Counted from the first letter of the stretch, positions 1-5,184 are shown. The stretch is 9,139 nucleotides of DNA from JAXGTD01 sp040775095 (GCA_040775095.1 JAXGTD010000150.1:1-9139), one strand, 5' to 3'. Numbers and translations: made by a program. Notes: generated by a model not told the origin, from the letters alone.

Positions 1-61
1 CAAACGCGGCCTTCGCCCCCGCAGGGGGGGCCGGGCGCCGAGGGGTGGCGGCGCCCGTTTG
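1..61. other. Nested palindromic element at window edge
   Basis: CAAACG at 1-6 is the reverse complement of CGTTTG at 56-61 and closes an outer stem (the last pair, at base 56, competes with the second inner stem). Two hairpins sit inside. The first is GGCC (8-11) with GGCC (29-32), leading into CCCCC (16-20) with GGGGG (24-28) over a GCA loop. The second is GGGCGCC (33-39) with GGCGCCC (50-56). The whole could fold like a three-way junction in either strand. It may be a terminator of a gene left of the window, a repeated palindromic element, or part of an RNA. The left border is cut by the window, so its full extent is unknown. Confidence 0.4.
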
Positions 62-253
62 GCGCCGGCTGCGGGGCGACCCGACGGGGAACGGCAGCGC
101 AGTGGGTGTGAGCGGCAGACCTGTCCATGAGAAAGGCTGTAACCCCCTCACTTTCGGTCCGATCATTTGGGGATGCCTCAGGGGCTGAGTGAGGACCTGG
201 TGCCGGTCCCCTTCGCCCGGGGAACGCGGCGCGGCGAGGCGCAGGCTGGAGAG

Positions 254-384
254 GGGCCGGTCAACGAGTGTGCCGGCCCTGGAGACTTTACCCCTCCGGC
301 CCCGGAAGGCAGCGGCCGAGGGCGCCCTTGGGTGGACGCGTACCGCGTCCTGTCGCGGGTGGAATCGGCCCGCGATCCGATTCC
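254..384. other. Three successive perfect hairpins
   Basis: Three perfect stems follow each other: GGGCCGG 254-260 with CCGGCCC 273-279; GGACGCG 334-340 with CGCGTCC 344-350 over a three-base loop; and GGAATCGG 361-368 with CCGATTCC 377-384 over an eight-base loop. A competing pairing, TCGCGGG 353-359 with CCCGCGA 369-375, excludes the third stem. The stems are seen directly. That they function as RNA is inference; GC-rich DNA forms such stems by chance fairly often, so confidence is low. Confidence 0.3.
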
Positions 385-413
385 CGGCTCAACGGCCTAC
401 GACCATTGCAGCC

Positions 414-438
414 CCGGGGCTGACGCGAAACGCCCCGG
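414..438 (-). terminator. Possible terminator of the glycosyltransferase gene
   Basis: CCGGGGC at 414-420 pairs perfectly with GCCCCGG at 432-438 over an 11-base loop, and the hairpin begins about ten bases past the TAA stop of the glycosyltransferase gene. There is no T-run after it on the minus strand, so it would be a weak intrinsic terminator or an RNA-stabilising 3' hairpin. The 5' half of the stem is part of a 12-base palindrome (AGCCCCGGGGCT, 410-421), which offers an alternative fold. Confidence 0.35.
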
Positions 439-447
439 TCCGTGTAT

Positions 448-1716
448 TTAGGACAGGGCGTTGTCGGCCTCGACCGCCTCCAACAACCGGCCGTAGATCT
501 CGGGGAAGGTGTAGGCGACCCGGTTCCACGACGGGATCAGCTTCGCCTCCTGTGGCCCCTTGCTCTGCATCCAGGCGTCCCACAGGAATCCCCGGAAATA
601 GCTGGCGGCGCACTCCTCCTCGTACAGGTCGAACTGCAGGTCGTTGAGGTCGGCGTCGTAGCTGTACTTGCGAATGTATTTCAAGGCGTTCTGGTAATAG
701 GTGTGCAGCAGCATGTCGACGTAGGCGTCATCCAGCGGCACGCCGTGGGAGCGCATGTAGGTCAGATAAAACTTCGCAATGTCCACCACCATCCGGTGCA
801 GACCCCGGGTGGTGTCATCCGGCGAGAGGTCCTGATGCTTGTGCTCGTAGTTCGGGGCCAGATCCACCTGGGCCACCTGGCGGCGCGTGAGCTGGTCGTA
901 GACCTGCGAGAGGGTGGCGACCTCCAATCCCCAGTCGTAGGCGACATTGAGTCCGCGCGCCAGGTCCGAGGTGAAGCAGAACTCGCCCGCCAACGGATAC
1001 TTGAAGCTGCGGTGATAGTCGAAGAAGCGCTGCAGCTCCGGGAGCTGGCGCGCGCCCATGAGGCGCGACAGGGTATCGACGAACGGCGTCACGAACAGCC
1101 TCGTGACCCGCCCCTTGAGCGCGTGCTCGGATGGTGAGATGCGCGCATAGTAGCCTTTGCAGAACTGGAAATCGTTGTTCTGGTTGGCGACGGGCTCGAT
1201 CAGCCGGCCAAGCAGCACGCGATCGTAGGTGACGATGTCGCAATCGTGCAGGGCAATGATGTTGGCCTGGTCGCGGGCAAACAGGTATCCCAGTGCGACC
1301 CAGACCGACTGGCCCTTGCCCTGCTCGCCGGTTGGAATCTCGCGCTCGGCCATCTGCCCGAGCAGGTCCTGCACGCGGGGACCGTCGACCCAGATGACAC
1401 GGACCTCGCGTTGCGGCGCCGCGAGGCGACCGAAATACTCCTGGGCCTCGCGGAATTGCGGCTCCTCCGCGGCGCCACCCAGTGCGACCGTGACACTGGA
1501 GAGGTAGCGCACCTCACAGATGCGGTCGATGATGCGGTCCAGCACCCCGGCATTGGCCATCTCGCTGTACAGCGATGGCAGTAGCAGGCTGATGTGCTCG
1601 TGGCGTGCGTGGTCCTCGAGCTTGCGCTCCAGATTGGCGAGGTAGTTGTCCCTGTCGAAGGCCTCATACAGGGCGTGCAACGTGGTGGTCTGGGGTTCTT
1701 GGTGGAAATCCGCCAT
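448..1716 (-). CDS. GT81-like glycosyltransferase, probable glucosyl-3-phosphoglycerate synthase
   Basis: The 422-residue protein looks like a GT-A-fold nucleotide-sugar glycosyltransferase of the glucosyl-3-phosphoglycerate synthase (GpgS, GT81) kind. Such enzymes move glucose from an NDP-glucose to 3-phosphoglycerate, the first step to glucosylglycerate, a compatible solute. Visible landmarks are a nucleotide-binding beta-alpha start near 41-60 (HISLLLPSLYSE), GKG at 133-135, a metal-binding DxD-like triad in ALHDCDIVTYD (DCD 158-160), PLAGE at 241-245, which matches the GpgS acceptor-site motif, and a histidine-rich EHKHQ at 291-295. No signal peptide or membrane segment is seen, so it should be cytosolic. 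I chose the ATG at 1716 because GGAGGGG lies just upstream and the protein-like sequence begins there; the frame stays open 56 codons further but is Arg/Ser/Pro-rich. A GpgP-type phosphatase is not present in the window. Mannosyl- or other sugar specificity is possible; the fold class is more secure than the substrate. Confidence 0.75.
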   Translation of the reverse strand: MADFHQEPQTTTLHALYEAFDRDNYLANLERKLEDHARHEHISLLLPSLYSEMANAGVLDRIIDRICEVRYLSSVTVALGGAAEEPQFREAQEYFGRLAAPQREVRVIWVDGPRVQDLLGQMAEREIPTGEQGKGQSVWVALGYLFARDQANIIALHDCDIVTYDRVLLGRLIEPVANQNNDFQFCKGYYARISPSEHALKGRVTRLFVTPFVDTLSRLMGARQLPELQRFFDYHRSFKYPLAGEFCFTSDLARGLNVAYDWGLEVATLSQVYDQLTRRQVAQVDLAPNYEHKHQDLSPDDTTRGLHRMVVDIAKFYLTYMRSHGVPLDDAYVDMLLHTYYQNALKYIRKYSYDADLNDLQFDLYEEECAASYFRGFLWDAWMQSKGPQEAKLIPSWNRVAYTFPEIYGRLLEAVEADNALS

Positions 1717-1922
1717 GGTCTTCCCCTCCAGGCATTGACCGATACGTGGGCTCGAACGCGTCGGTGAACGGACGCATCCGGTCATTTCAACGGCGCCGGA
1801 TCTTTCAGAGTCCGTTCCCGGTGGACCCTCGCGGCGGGCGCTGGCCCAGTGCGCCGAGACGGGGACCGCCGCTCCAGGCCGCATCGCCCGCGTCGATCAC
1901 CCCGCTTTGCCTCCTCGCCCGC

Positions 1923-1943
1923 GCGCTCGCAAGTCGCGAGCGC
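1923..1943 (-). other. Second hairpin downstream of the ferritin gene
   Basis: GCGCTCGC at 1923-1930 and GCGAGCGC at 1936-1943 form a perfect eight-base stem over a five-base loop. It follows the 10-base hairpin at 1956-1984 in the ferritin transcript. There is no T-run. It could add to termination between the ferritin and glycosyltransferase genes. Confidence 0.3.
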
Positions 1944-1955
1944 CGATCGCGGCCC

Positions 1956-1984
1956 GGGCGACGGCTCGACCAGTGCCGTCGCCC
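1956..1984 (-). terminator. Hairpin directly after the ferritin gene
   Basis: GGGCGACGGC at 1956-1965 pairs perfectly with GCCGTCGCCC at 1975-1984, giving ten base pairs over a nine-base loop. It begins seven bases after the TGA of the ferritin gene. No T-run follows on the minus strand, so it may end transcription inefficiently or protect the 3' end of the ferritin mRNA. Its place right after the stop supports the short 95-residue reading of the ferritin as the natural end, rather than a truncation by sequencing error. Confidence 0.5.
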
Positions 1985-1991
1985 CAACGCC

Positions 1992-2279
1992 TCAACCGTG
2001 GGCAATGGGCTTGTCGGTGAACAGATAGTCCTTCAGCTCGTGGTCCAGGGTCGGATCCTTGCGCCGGATCCATTCCAATACCATCGCGGCGTGCTCCTTC
2101 TCTTCATCCCGATTATGGGCCAGGATCGCCTTGAGCTCCGCGTCCTTGCAGGCATCCACGCGCTGGTTGTACCAGTCCACCGCCTCGAGCTCCTCCATGA
2201 GCGAGACGATCGCGCGATGCATATCGCGGGTCTCGTCGGAAAGCTCGGCGATTGGTTCGTGATAGCCCTCGTTCGCCAT
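1992..2279 (-). CDS. Encapsulated-ferritin-like protein (EncFtn), no cargo-loading tail
   Basis: This 95-residue protein closely matches the core of the Rhodospirillum rubrum encapsulated ferritin, as I remember that sequence. These proteins are two-helix ferritin-fold subunits that assemble into annular decamers, oxidise Fe(II) at a site shared between two subunits, and normally work inside an encapsulin shell. The signature runs MEELEAVDWY (28-37) and AHNRDEEKEHAA (54-65). The residues equivalent to the R. rubrum ferroxidase and entry-site residues are all present: E29, E30, E32, W36, Y37, E60 and H63. The ATG at 2279 is preceded by AGAGG nine bases upstream. The protein stops soon after YLFTDKPI, so the C-terminal extension with its LTVGSL-type encapsulin-targeting peptide is missing. 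No shell gene is adjacent: only 275 bases separate it from the next gene. It may act free, be loaded by another route, or serve a shell encoded elsewhere. Confidence 0.9.
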   Translation of the reverse strand: MANEGYHEPIAELSDETRDMHRAIVSLMEELEAVDWYNQRVDACKDAELKAILAHNRDEEKEHAAMVLEWIRRKDPTLDHELKDYLFTDKPIAHG

Positions 2280-2317
2280 TGATCATTGCCTCTTTTGTCC
2301 AGGGGAGAGTCGTCGTC

Positions 2318-2350
2318 GATGGGCAGCAGCCGATGGCCCATCCGGGCCAT
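2318..2350 (-). promoter_or_regulatory. Overlapping inverted repeats upstream of the ferritin gene
   Basis: Two inverted repeats share bases and exclude each other. ATGGCCC 2333-2339 pairs with GGGCCAT 2344-2350. GATGGGC 2318-2324 pairs with GCCCATC 2336-2342. They lie 39-71 bases before the ferritin ATG. If the promoter proposed at 2349-2377 is right, the first repeat sits where a repressor would block RNA polymerase and the second falls in the leader RNA. Either a protein operator or a leader switch is possible; only the repeats are observed. Confidence 0.3.
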
Positions 2351-2377
2351 TGTCCGAGTCCATCGAGGGAAACACAA
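2349..2377 (-). promoter_or_regulatory. Candidate sigma70 promoter of the ferritin gene
   Basis: On the minus strand TTGTGT (2377-2372) and GACAAT (2354-2349) are 17 bases apart. The -35 matches the consensus at three of six positions and the -10 at four of six, so this is a weak call. It would start transcription about 60-65 bases before the ferritin ATG. I see no obvious Fur box. Confidence 0.25.
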
Positions 2378-2632
2378 TGCTCGCACAGGCCTCTCGGCGC
2401 GGTCCAACCGAGGTTGTCGGAATCGACGCGTCCGCCAGTGAGTGGGGCCGCGCCAGCGGGATGTCCCATCCTGGCCACGACAAGGCACGCGCATTGCACC
2501 CGACCGCTGCCGGGCGGGAGGCCATGCGCCGTACTCGATGCGGTGGCGCCGAAACGCGGCCAGGCGAGCGCTCCGATCGGGAAACGCGGATTGAGCCTGT
2601 CCGCGGCTCGGGCCCTGGGTCGGCCGGCACCC

Positions 2633-2656
2633 TTCCCGTCACCCAGGTGACGGGAA
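2633..2656. repeat. 24-base near-perfect palindrome
   Basis: TTCCCGTCACC at 2633-2643 and GGTGACGGGAA at 2646-2656 are exact reverse complements separated by only two bases. A further CCC (2630-2632) can pair with GGG (2659-2661) across a two-base bulge. The almost absent spacer suits a dimeric DNA-binding protein better than an RNA hairpin, although a hairpin with a slightly opened loop is also possible. It lies about 275 bases past the mobA stop and about 355 bases upstream of the ferritin start. Confidence 0.45.
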
Positions 2657-2835
2657 ATGGGCCGAGCCGGAAAGCCGGTTGCCACCTCGCGCTACTCCCA
2701 TGCCAGGAGGGCATCTGGCCAGTGATACCGAGGCGGCAAGGCGAGGGGGCGGGTTGGCGCCTTGATGCGTTAGGCGATTTCTGTTGAATCTCATACCAGC
2801 GGACTGGTCTTGGCTCCCGCCTTCATTGCCACACG

Positions 2836-2866
2836 GCCACGCACATAGCCCGGCTCTGCGCGTGGC
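2836..2866 (-). terminator. Possible terminator hairpin after mobA
   Basis: GCCACGC at 2836-2842 pairs with GCGTGGC at 2860-2866, and the 17-base loop contains a small AGCC/GGCT pairing of its own. It starts 63 bases after the mobA stop. There is no T-run, so intrinsic termination is doubtful. Confidence 0.25.
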
Positions 2867-2929
2867 GATGCGCCTCGAAGGCAAGGCTCAATCCGGTCTC
2901 ATCGGGTACGCGATTGTCCGGCAACCGCC

Positions 2930-3541
2930 TTAGTCGCCGTTCATGTGAAGCCCCAGTCGACGCCCCAATTCCGCGAGCTCCTCGGGACGGTTGGCGTTGC
3001 TGAATCCGTCGCGGAAGTCGCTGAAACGCGCCTCCGCGACCTGCAGCCGGGCGAGCCAGCCCTGTACGCTGCGCCCACCCTCGTTGAGGTATTGGTCCAG
3101 ATGCGGCCCCAGACTGCGCGGGATCATCGCGTGCAGGGTCTGTCGGCCATGCTGGTCCAGCGCGATGGCCAGATCCGCCCTTTGCGCATGCAAGGCCTCC
3201 GCGAGGCGTCGACACAGGTCGTGGGGCAACTGGGGCGCGTCGCAGGGGGCGGTCAGGATCCAGGGCGTCGTGGCCGCCGCCAGTGCGGCGGCGATGCCGG
3301 CCAGCGGCCCTTGAAGACCGCCGAGTGCATCGCTGATCACCGCCGGGCCCAAGGCGTGATAGCGGTGCCGATTTCGATTGGCGCTGATCAGCAGCTGACC
3401 GACCTGCGGACCCAGCGCATCGAGCACCCAGGCCGCCATCGGGCGTCCGCCGAGGTGAATCAGACCCTTGTCGATACCACCCATGCGCCGGGAGGCGCCA
3501 CCGGCGAGCACGACCCCCGTGACCTCGTCGATCGTGGGCAC
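2930..3541 (-). CDS. mobA: Molybdenum cofactor guanylyltransferase
   Basis: MobA joins GMP from GTP to molybdopterin carrying molybdenum, making the guanine dinucleotide cofactor used by DMSO-reductase-family enzymes such as formate dehydrogenases and nitrate reductases. The 203-residue protein shows the family's nucleotide-binding start LAGGASRRMGGIDKG (12-26), N55, D71 followed by GPLAG (78-82), PCDAPQLP (99-106, metal-binding D101) and the C-terminal SNANRPEEL (181-189). Length agrees with E. coli MobA at about 194. The start is uncertain: I prefer GTG at 3541, which gives an N-terminus like other MobA proteins and a 14-base gap after pdxH. A GTG at 3583 would add 14 residues and overlap pdxH by 28 bases. 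Neither start has a strong ribosome site, so translation is probably coupled to pdxH. No molybdoenzyme or other moa/moe gene is in the window. Confidence 0.93.
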   Translation of the reverse strand: MPTIDEVTGVVLAGGASRRMGGIDKGLIHLGGRPMAAWVLDALGPQVGQLLISANRNRHRYHALGPAVISDALGGLQGPLAGIAAALAAATTPWILTAPCDAPQLPHDLCRRLAEALHAQRADLAIALDQHGRQTLHAMIPRSLGPHLDQYLNEGGRSVQGWLARLQVAEARFSDFRDGFSNANRPEELAELGRRLGLHMNGD

Positions 3542-3555
3542 GGACGCGTCGGGGT

Positions 3556-4227
3556 CTAGGGCGCGAGGCGCTCGATGTGCCACCCGTCACCCGCCTGACG
3601 TCGATAACGAAAGCGGTCGTGCAGCCGGTTCTCCCGGCCTTGCCAAAACTCAACGGTTTCGGGTACGACCCGGTATCCGCCCCAGAAGTCGGGCAGCGGG
3701 ATCTCGCCATGCGCGAAGCGTTGCTTCATCTCGGCCACCTTGGCCTCGAGCAATGCGCGTGACTTGATCACGCGGCTTTGCGGTGAGGACCAGGCGCCAA
3801 TCTGGCTGCCACGCGGGCGCGTCGTGAAGTACTTCAGGGACTCCAATGCCGGGATGCGGGCCGCGCGGCCGGTGATCTGCACCTGACGGGCCAGGGCCAC
3901 CCACGGGAAGAGTAACGCCACCCGGTCGTTGGTGGCGATCTGTTCCGCCTTGCTGCTCCCGTAGTTGGTGAAGAACACGAAACCGTCGGCGTCATAGAGC
4001 TTGAGCAGCACCGTGCGCAGCCAGGGCTGCCCATGCGCGTCGACAGTGGCCAGCGTCATCGCGTTCGGCTCTGGCAAGCGTGTCTCGAGCGTCTGGCGAT
4101 ACCACACCTGGAACTGAACAATGGGGTCTGAATCGAGGCCCTCGTCATCCAGCCCATCCGCCATCGCTCGTCGGCGAAACGCGGCCGGGTCCGGGTCGGT
4201 TACCCCGGGAGTATTCAGATAGCCCAT
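3556..4227 (-). CDS. pdxH: Pyridoxamine/pyridoxine 5'-phosphate oxidase
   Basis: PdxH is the FMN enzyme that uses oxygen to turn pyridoxine or pyridoxamine 5'-phosphate into pyridoxal 5'-phosphate, the last step of vitamin B6 synthesis and salvage. The 223-residue protein aligns along its whole length with E. coli PdxH (218 residues). FMN- and substrate-contact segments are RTVLLKLYDADGFVFFTN (71-88), SSKAEQI (91-97), ARQVQITG (113-120), YFTTRPRGSQIGAWSS (133-148), PLPDFWGGYRV (178-188) and the terminal block EFWQGRENRLHDRFRYRR (193-210) ending in IERLAP. The ATG at 4227 gives the expected length; the frame is open further upstream, but there it is an Arg/Ser-rich shadow of the preceding gene. 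It starts 31 bases after the DUF2934 gene and mobA follows closely, so all three are probably cotranscribed. Soluble and cytosolic. Confidence 0.97.
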   Translation of the reverse strand: MGYLNTPGVTDPDPAAFRRRAMADGLDDEGLDSDPIVQFQVWYRQTLETRLPEPNAMTLATVDAHGQPWLRTVLLKLYDADGFVFFTNYGSSKAEQIATNDRVALLFPWVALARQVQITGRAARIPALESLKYFTTRPRGSQIGAWSSPQSRVIKSRALLEAKVAEMKQRFAHGEIPLPDFWGGYRVVPETVEFWQGRENRLHDRFRYRRQAGDGWHIERLAP

Positions 4228-4258
4228 CTCGACCCGCCGCCGATTGCCACGCCGCGAG

Positions 4259-4804
4259 TCAGGAGCCGCCGCCCTTGCGCAGGATCTCGTCGACCTCCTG
4301 CTCAGCGGCCAGCCAGTCCTCGTGCTCGTGACCCGGGACGAAGTTGCGCGCCTCGGCCCGATAGTAGGCCGCATCGGCGATCATCGCGTTCTTCACTTCA
4401 GGCGGCACGCTCATGGTGGAATCTCCCTTGGCAGGGCGATCCTGCTTCGCCGGCGAGCGCGCGGCCGCGGGGACAGGGCTGGTCTTCTTGGCCGCGACCT
4501 TTTTGCTCGCGACTGGCTTGCTCGCGACTGGCTTGCTCGCGGCGGATTTGGCCGCGGCTGGTCTCGTTGGGCTGGGCGTCACGGGCGGGCGCGGCGCCGA
4601 GGCGACGGCCGTCTTCCTGGTAATGGCCTTTTTCGAGGTGGCCGGCCGCGCCGCCGCCGGGGCCTTCTTCGCGACAGCCTTCTTTGTCGCGGTCTTCCTG
4701 CTGATGGTCGGTTGGGTGGCAATCCTCTCGGGGGGTGGCGAACCTTTCGCCGTGGCCGCTTTCGCCGGCGTCTTCTTGGTTACGACCTTTTTGTCGTCAG
4801 CCAT
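4259..4804 (-). CDS. Lys/Ala/Pro-rich (histone H1-like) protein with C-terminal DUF2934 domain
   Basis: The 181-residue protein has two parts. Residues 1-129 are a low-complexity, strongly basic tail built from KK, AKK, KTA and PA motifs, with KPVAS repeated in tandem near 91-100, resembling histone H1 or AlgP-like DNA-binding tails. Residues about 136-176 form a small helical domain with the DUF2934 look (AMIADAAYYRAEARNF, then PGHEHEDWLAAEQEVDEI). The domain's function is not known; the tail suggests binding to nucleic acid or another polyanion, which is inference. The long start, ATG at 4804, has only a distant GAGAGG. Met131, the ATG at 4414, has a much better ribosome site, so a short domain-only product may be made instead or as well. 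pdxH follows after 31 bases. The domain assignment is from memory of the family pattern. Confidence 0.8.
   Translation of the reverse strand: MADDKKVVTKKTPAKAATAKGSPPPERIATQPTISRKTATKKAVAKKAPAAARPATSKKAITRKTAVASAPRPPVTPSPTRPAAAKSAASKPVASKPVASKKVAAKKTSPVPAAARSPAKQDRPAKGDSTMSVPPEVKNAMIADAAYYRAEARNFVPGHEHEDWLAAEQEVDEILRKGGGS
4412..4429 (-). promoter_or_regulatory. Strong internal ribosome binding site and start codon in the DUF2934 gene
   Basis: AAGGGAG lies on the minus strand at 4429-4423 with the ATG of Met131 at 4414-4412, eight bases further on. This is a better Shine-Dalgarno site than the one at the annotated start. Translation from here would give a 51-residue protein that is essentially the DUF2934 domain without the basic tail. 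Internal in-frame initiation is inferred; the sequence elements are seen. Confidence 0.45.
4505..4540 (-). repeat. 15-base tandem repeat within the basic tail
   Basis: The plus-strand unit GCTCGCGACTGGCTT occurs twice without change (4505-4519 and 4520-4534), followed by its first six bases (4535-4540). On the coding strand each unit encodes KPVAS. Identical synonymous codons in the two copies point to recent slippage, so tail length may vary between strains. Confidence 0.8.
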
Positions 4805-4967
4805 GGGTGCTCACTCGCCTCTCGTAGGGGGTGGTTGGGTGCCCACTACCGACCCGGACCCAACGATCGAGGACCGCGTCGCAGGGGCTTACGGGGCATC
4901 TGCAGCCAGCCTTGCTTTGTAGGACAAGAATACACGACTAACGCCGCAAGCCGAATAGTCTGAGCAG

Positions 4968-4989
4968 AAAAAAACGCCGCGGCCGACGT
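4968..4989 (-). terminator. Intrinsic terminator with T-run, probably ending the ABC operon
   Basis: On the minus strand a short GC hairpin, CGTCG and CGGCG around a GCCG loop with one T-G pair, is followed at once by seven T residues (the A-run at 4968-4974 on the plus strand). This is the only hairpin in the window with a proper T-run. It lies about 265 bases beyond the permease stop and upstream of the DUF2934 gene, so it would insulate the two transcription units. Confidence 0.45.
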
Positions 4990-5061
4990 ACATGTATTGG
5001 CACTTTAACAAGACATTGATCCGATACACCCCGCGAAAAGATCGGCCCGTGATCCGACGGA

Positions 5062-5073
5062 CCGCGATCGCGG
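5062..5073. repeat. 12-base perfect palindrome CCGCGATCGCGG
   Basis: The sequence reads the same on both strands and encloses GCGATCGC. It lies in the AT-richer intergenic patch. It could be a regulator site or chance. Confidence 0.25.
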
Positions 5074-5184
5074 GATTCTCAAATTTTCAACGGCTTAAGC
5101 TTCTCCGGAAGAGGGGCCAGCCGTGGGCGTCAATCAAAAGGGTCCGTGTTGTGGGGCGCCCACCGGGTGCATCCAGCCGCCACC

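Larger units (their letters stand above)
1..447. other. Non-coding, hairpin-rich left-edge region
   Basis: This stretch lies downstream of the glycosyltransferase gene and holds no reading frame that I recognise as protein. Open frames exist on the plus strand, for example 167-451, but they have biased Arg/Pro/Gly composition and match no family I know. The sequence is instead full of perfect inverted repeats, listed separately at 1-61, 254-384 and 414-438. I compared it by eye with tmRNA, RNase P RNA, SRP RNA, 6S RNA and cobalamin riboswitch consensus motifs and found no convincing match. The plus-strand segment near 295-315 contains CCGGAAGGCAGC, which recalls the SRP RNA loop but departs from it at key positions. 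It may be plain intergenic DNA with terminators for genes on both sides, or an unrecognised structured RNA. Confidence 0.5.
2280..2929. other. Intergenic region without a convincing gene
   Basis: Between mobA and the ferritin gene lie 650 bases. Overlapping open frames exist on both strands, for example 2350-2787 plus and 2283-2714 minus, but their products match no family I recognise and none has a good ribosome site. What the stretch does hold is a possible promoter and overlapping inverted repeats next to the ferritin gene (2318-2377), a 24-base palindrome at 2633-2656, small inverted repeats at 2700-2714 and 2795-2808, and a 7-bp hairpin (2836-2866) after mobA. I looked for an encapsulin gene or remnant and saw none. 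Confidence 0.5.

Noticed and set aside
3..188. Open plus-strand frame from the window edge (reading NAAFAPAGG... to a TGA near 188)
   Set aside because: Many G/C third positions are expected in such GC-rich DNA; the product is low complexity and matches nothing, and palindromes explain the sequence better.
290..335. SRP RNA-like CCGGAAGGCAGC segment
   Set aside because: The conserved GGAAGGAAGCAGC loop and its pairing partner are not kept, and there is no matching 5' arm.
167..647. Plus-strand frames of 94 and 152 residues at the left edge
   Set aside because: They run into the antisense of the glycosyltransferase gene, are Arg/Pro/Gly-rich and resemble no family; the region is better described as hairpin-rich.
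442..1137. 231-residue plus-strand frame
   Set aside because: Antisense shadow of the glycosyltransferase gene, whose protein has clear family motifs.
1717..1884. 56-codon upstream extension of the glycosyltransferase frame
   Set aside because: Arg/Ser/Pro-rich, no ribosome site, whereas the ATG at 1716 has GGAGGGG directly upstream.
2350..2787. 145-residue plus-strand frame in the mobA-ferritin gap
   Set aside because: No recognisable domain, no ribosome site, and it spans a 24-base palindrome; possible encapsulin remnant was considered but nothing in it resembles that family.
2945..3559. 204-residue plus-strand frame
   Set aside because: Antisense of mobA, whose motifs are unambiguous.
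4244..4963. Plus-strand frames with Gly/Arg- or Ala/Val-rich products (239 and 169 residues)
   Set aside because: Antisense of the repetitive Lys/Ala tail; the apparent hydrophobic segments are by-products of the Lys codons read backwards.
4989..5004. Possible sigma54 promoter (TTGGCAC on the plus strand)
   Set aside because: The -12 TTGC element is absent at the required spacing and no plus-strand gene follows.
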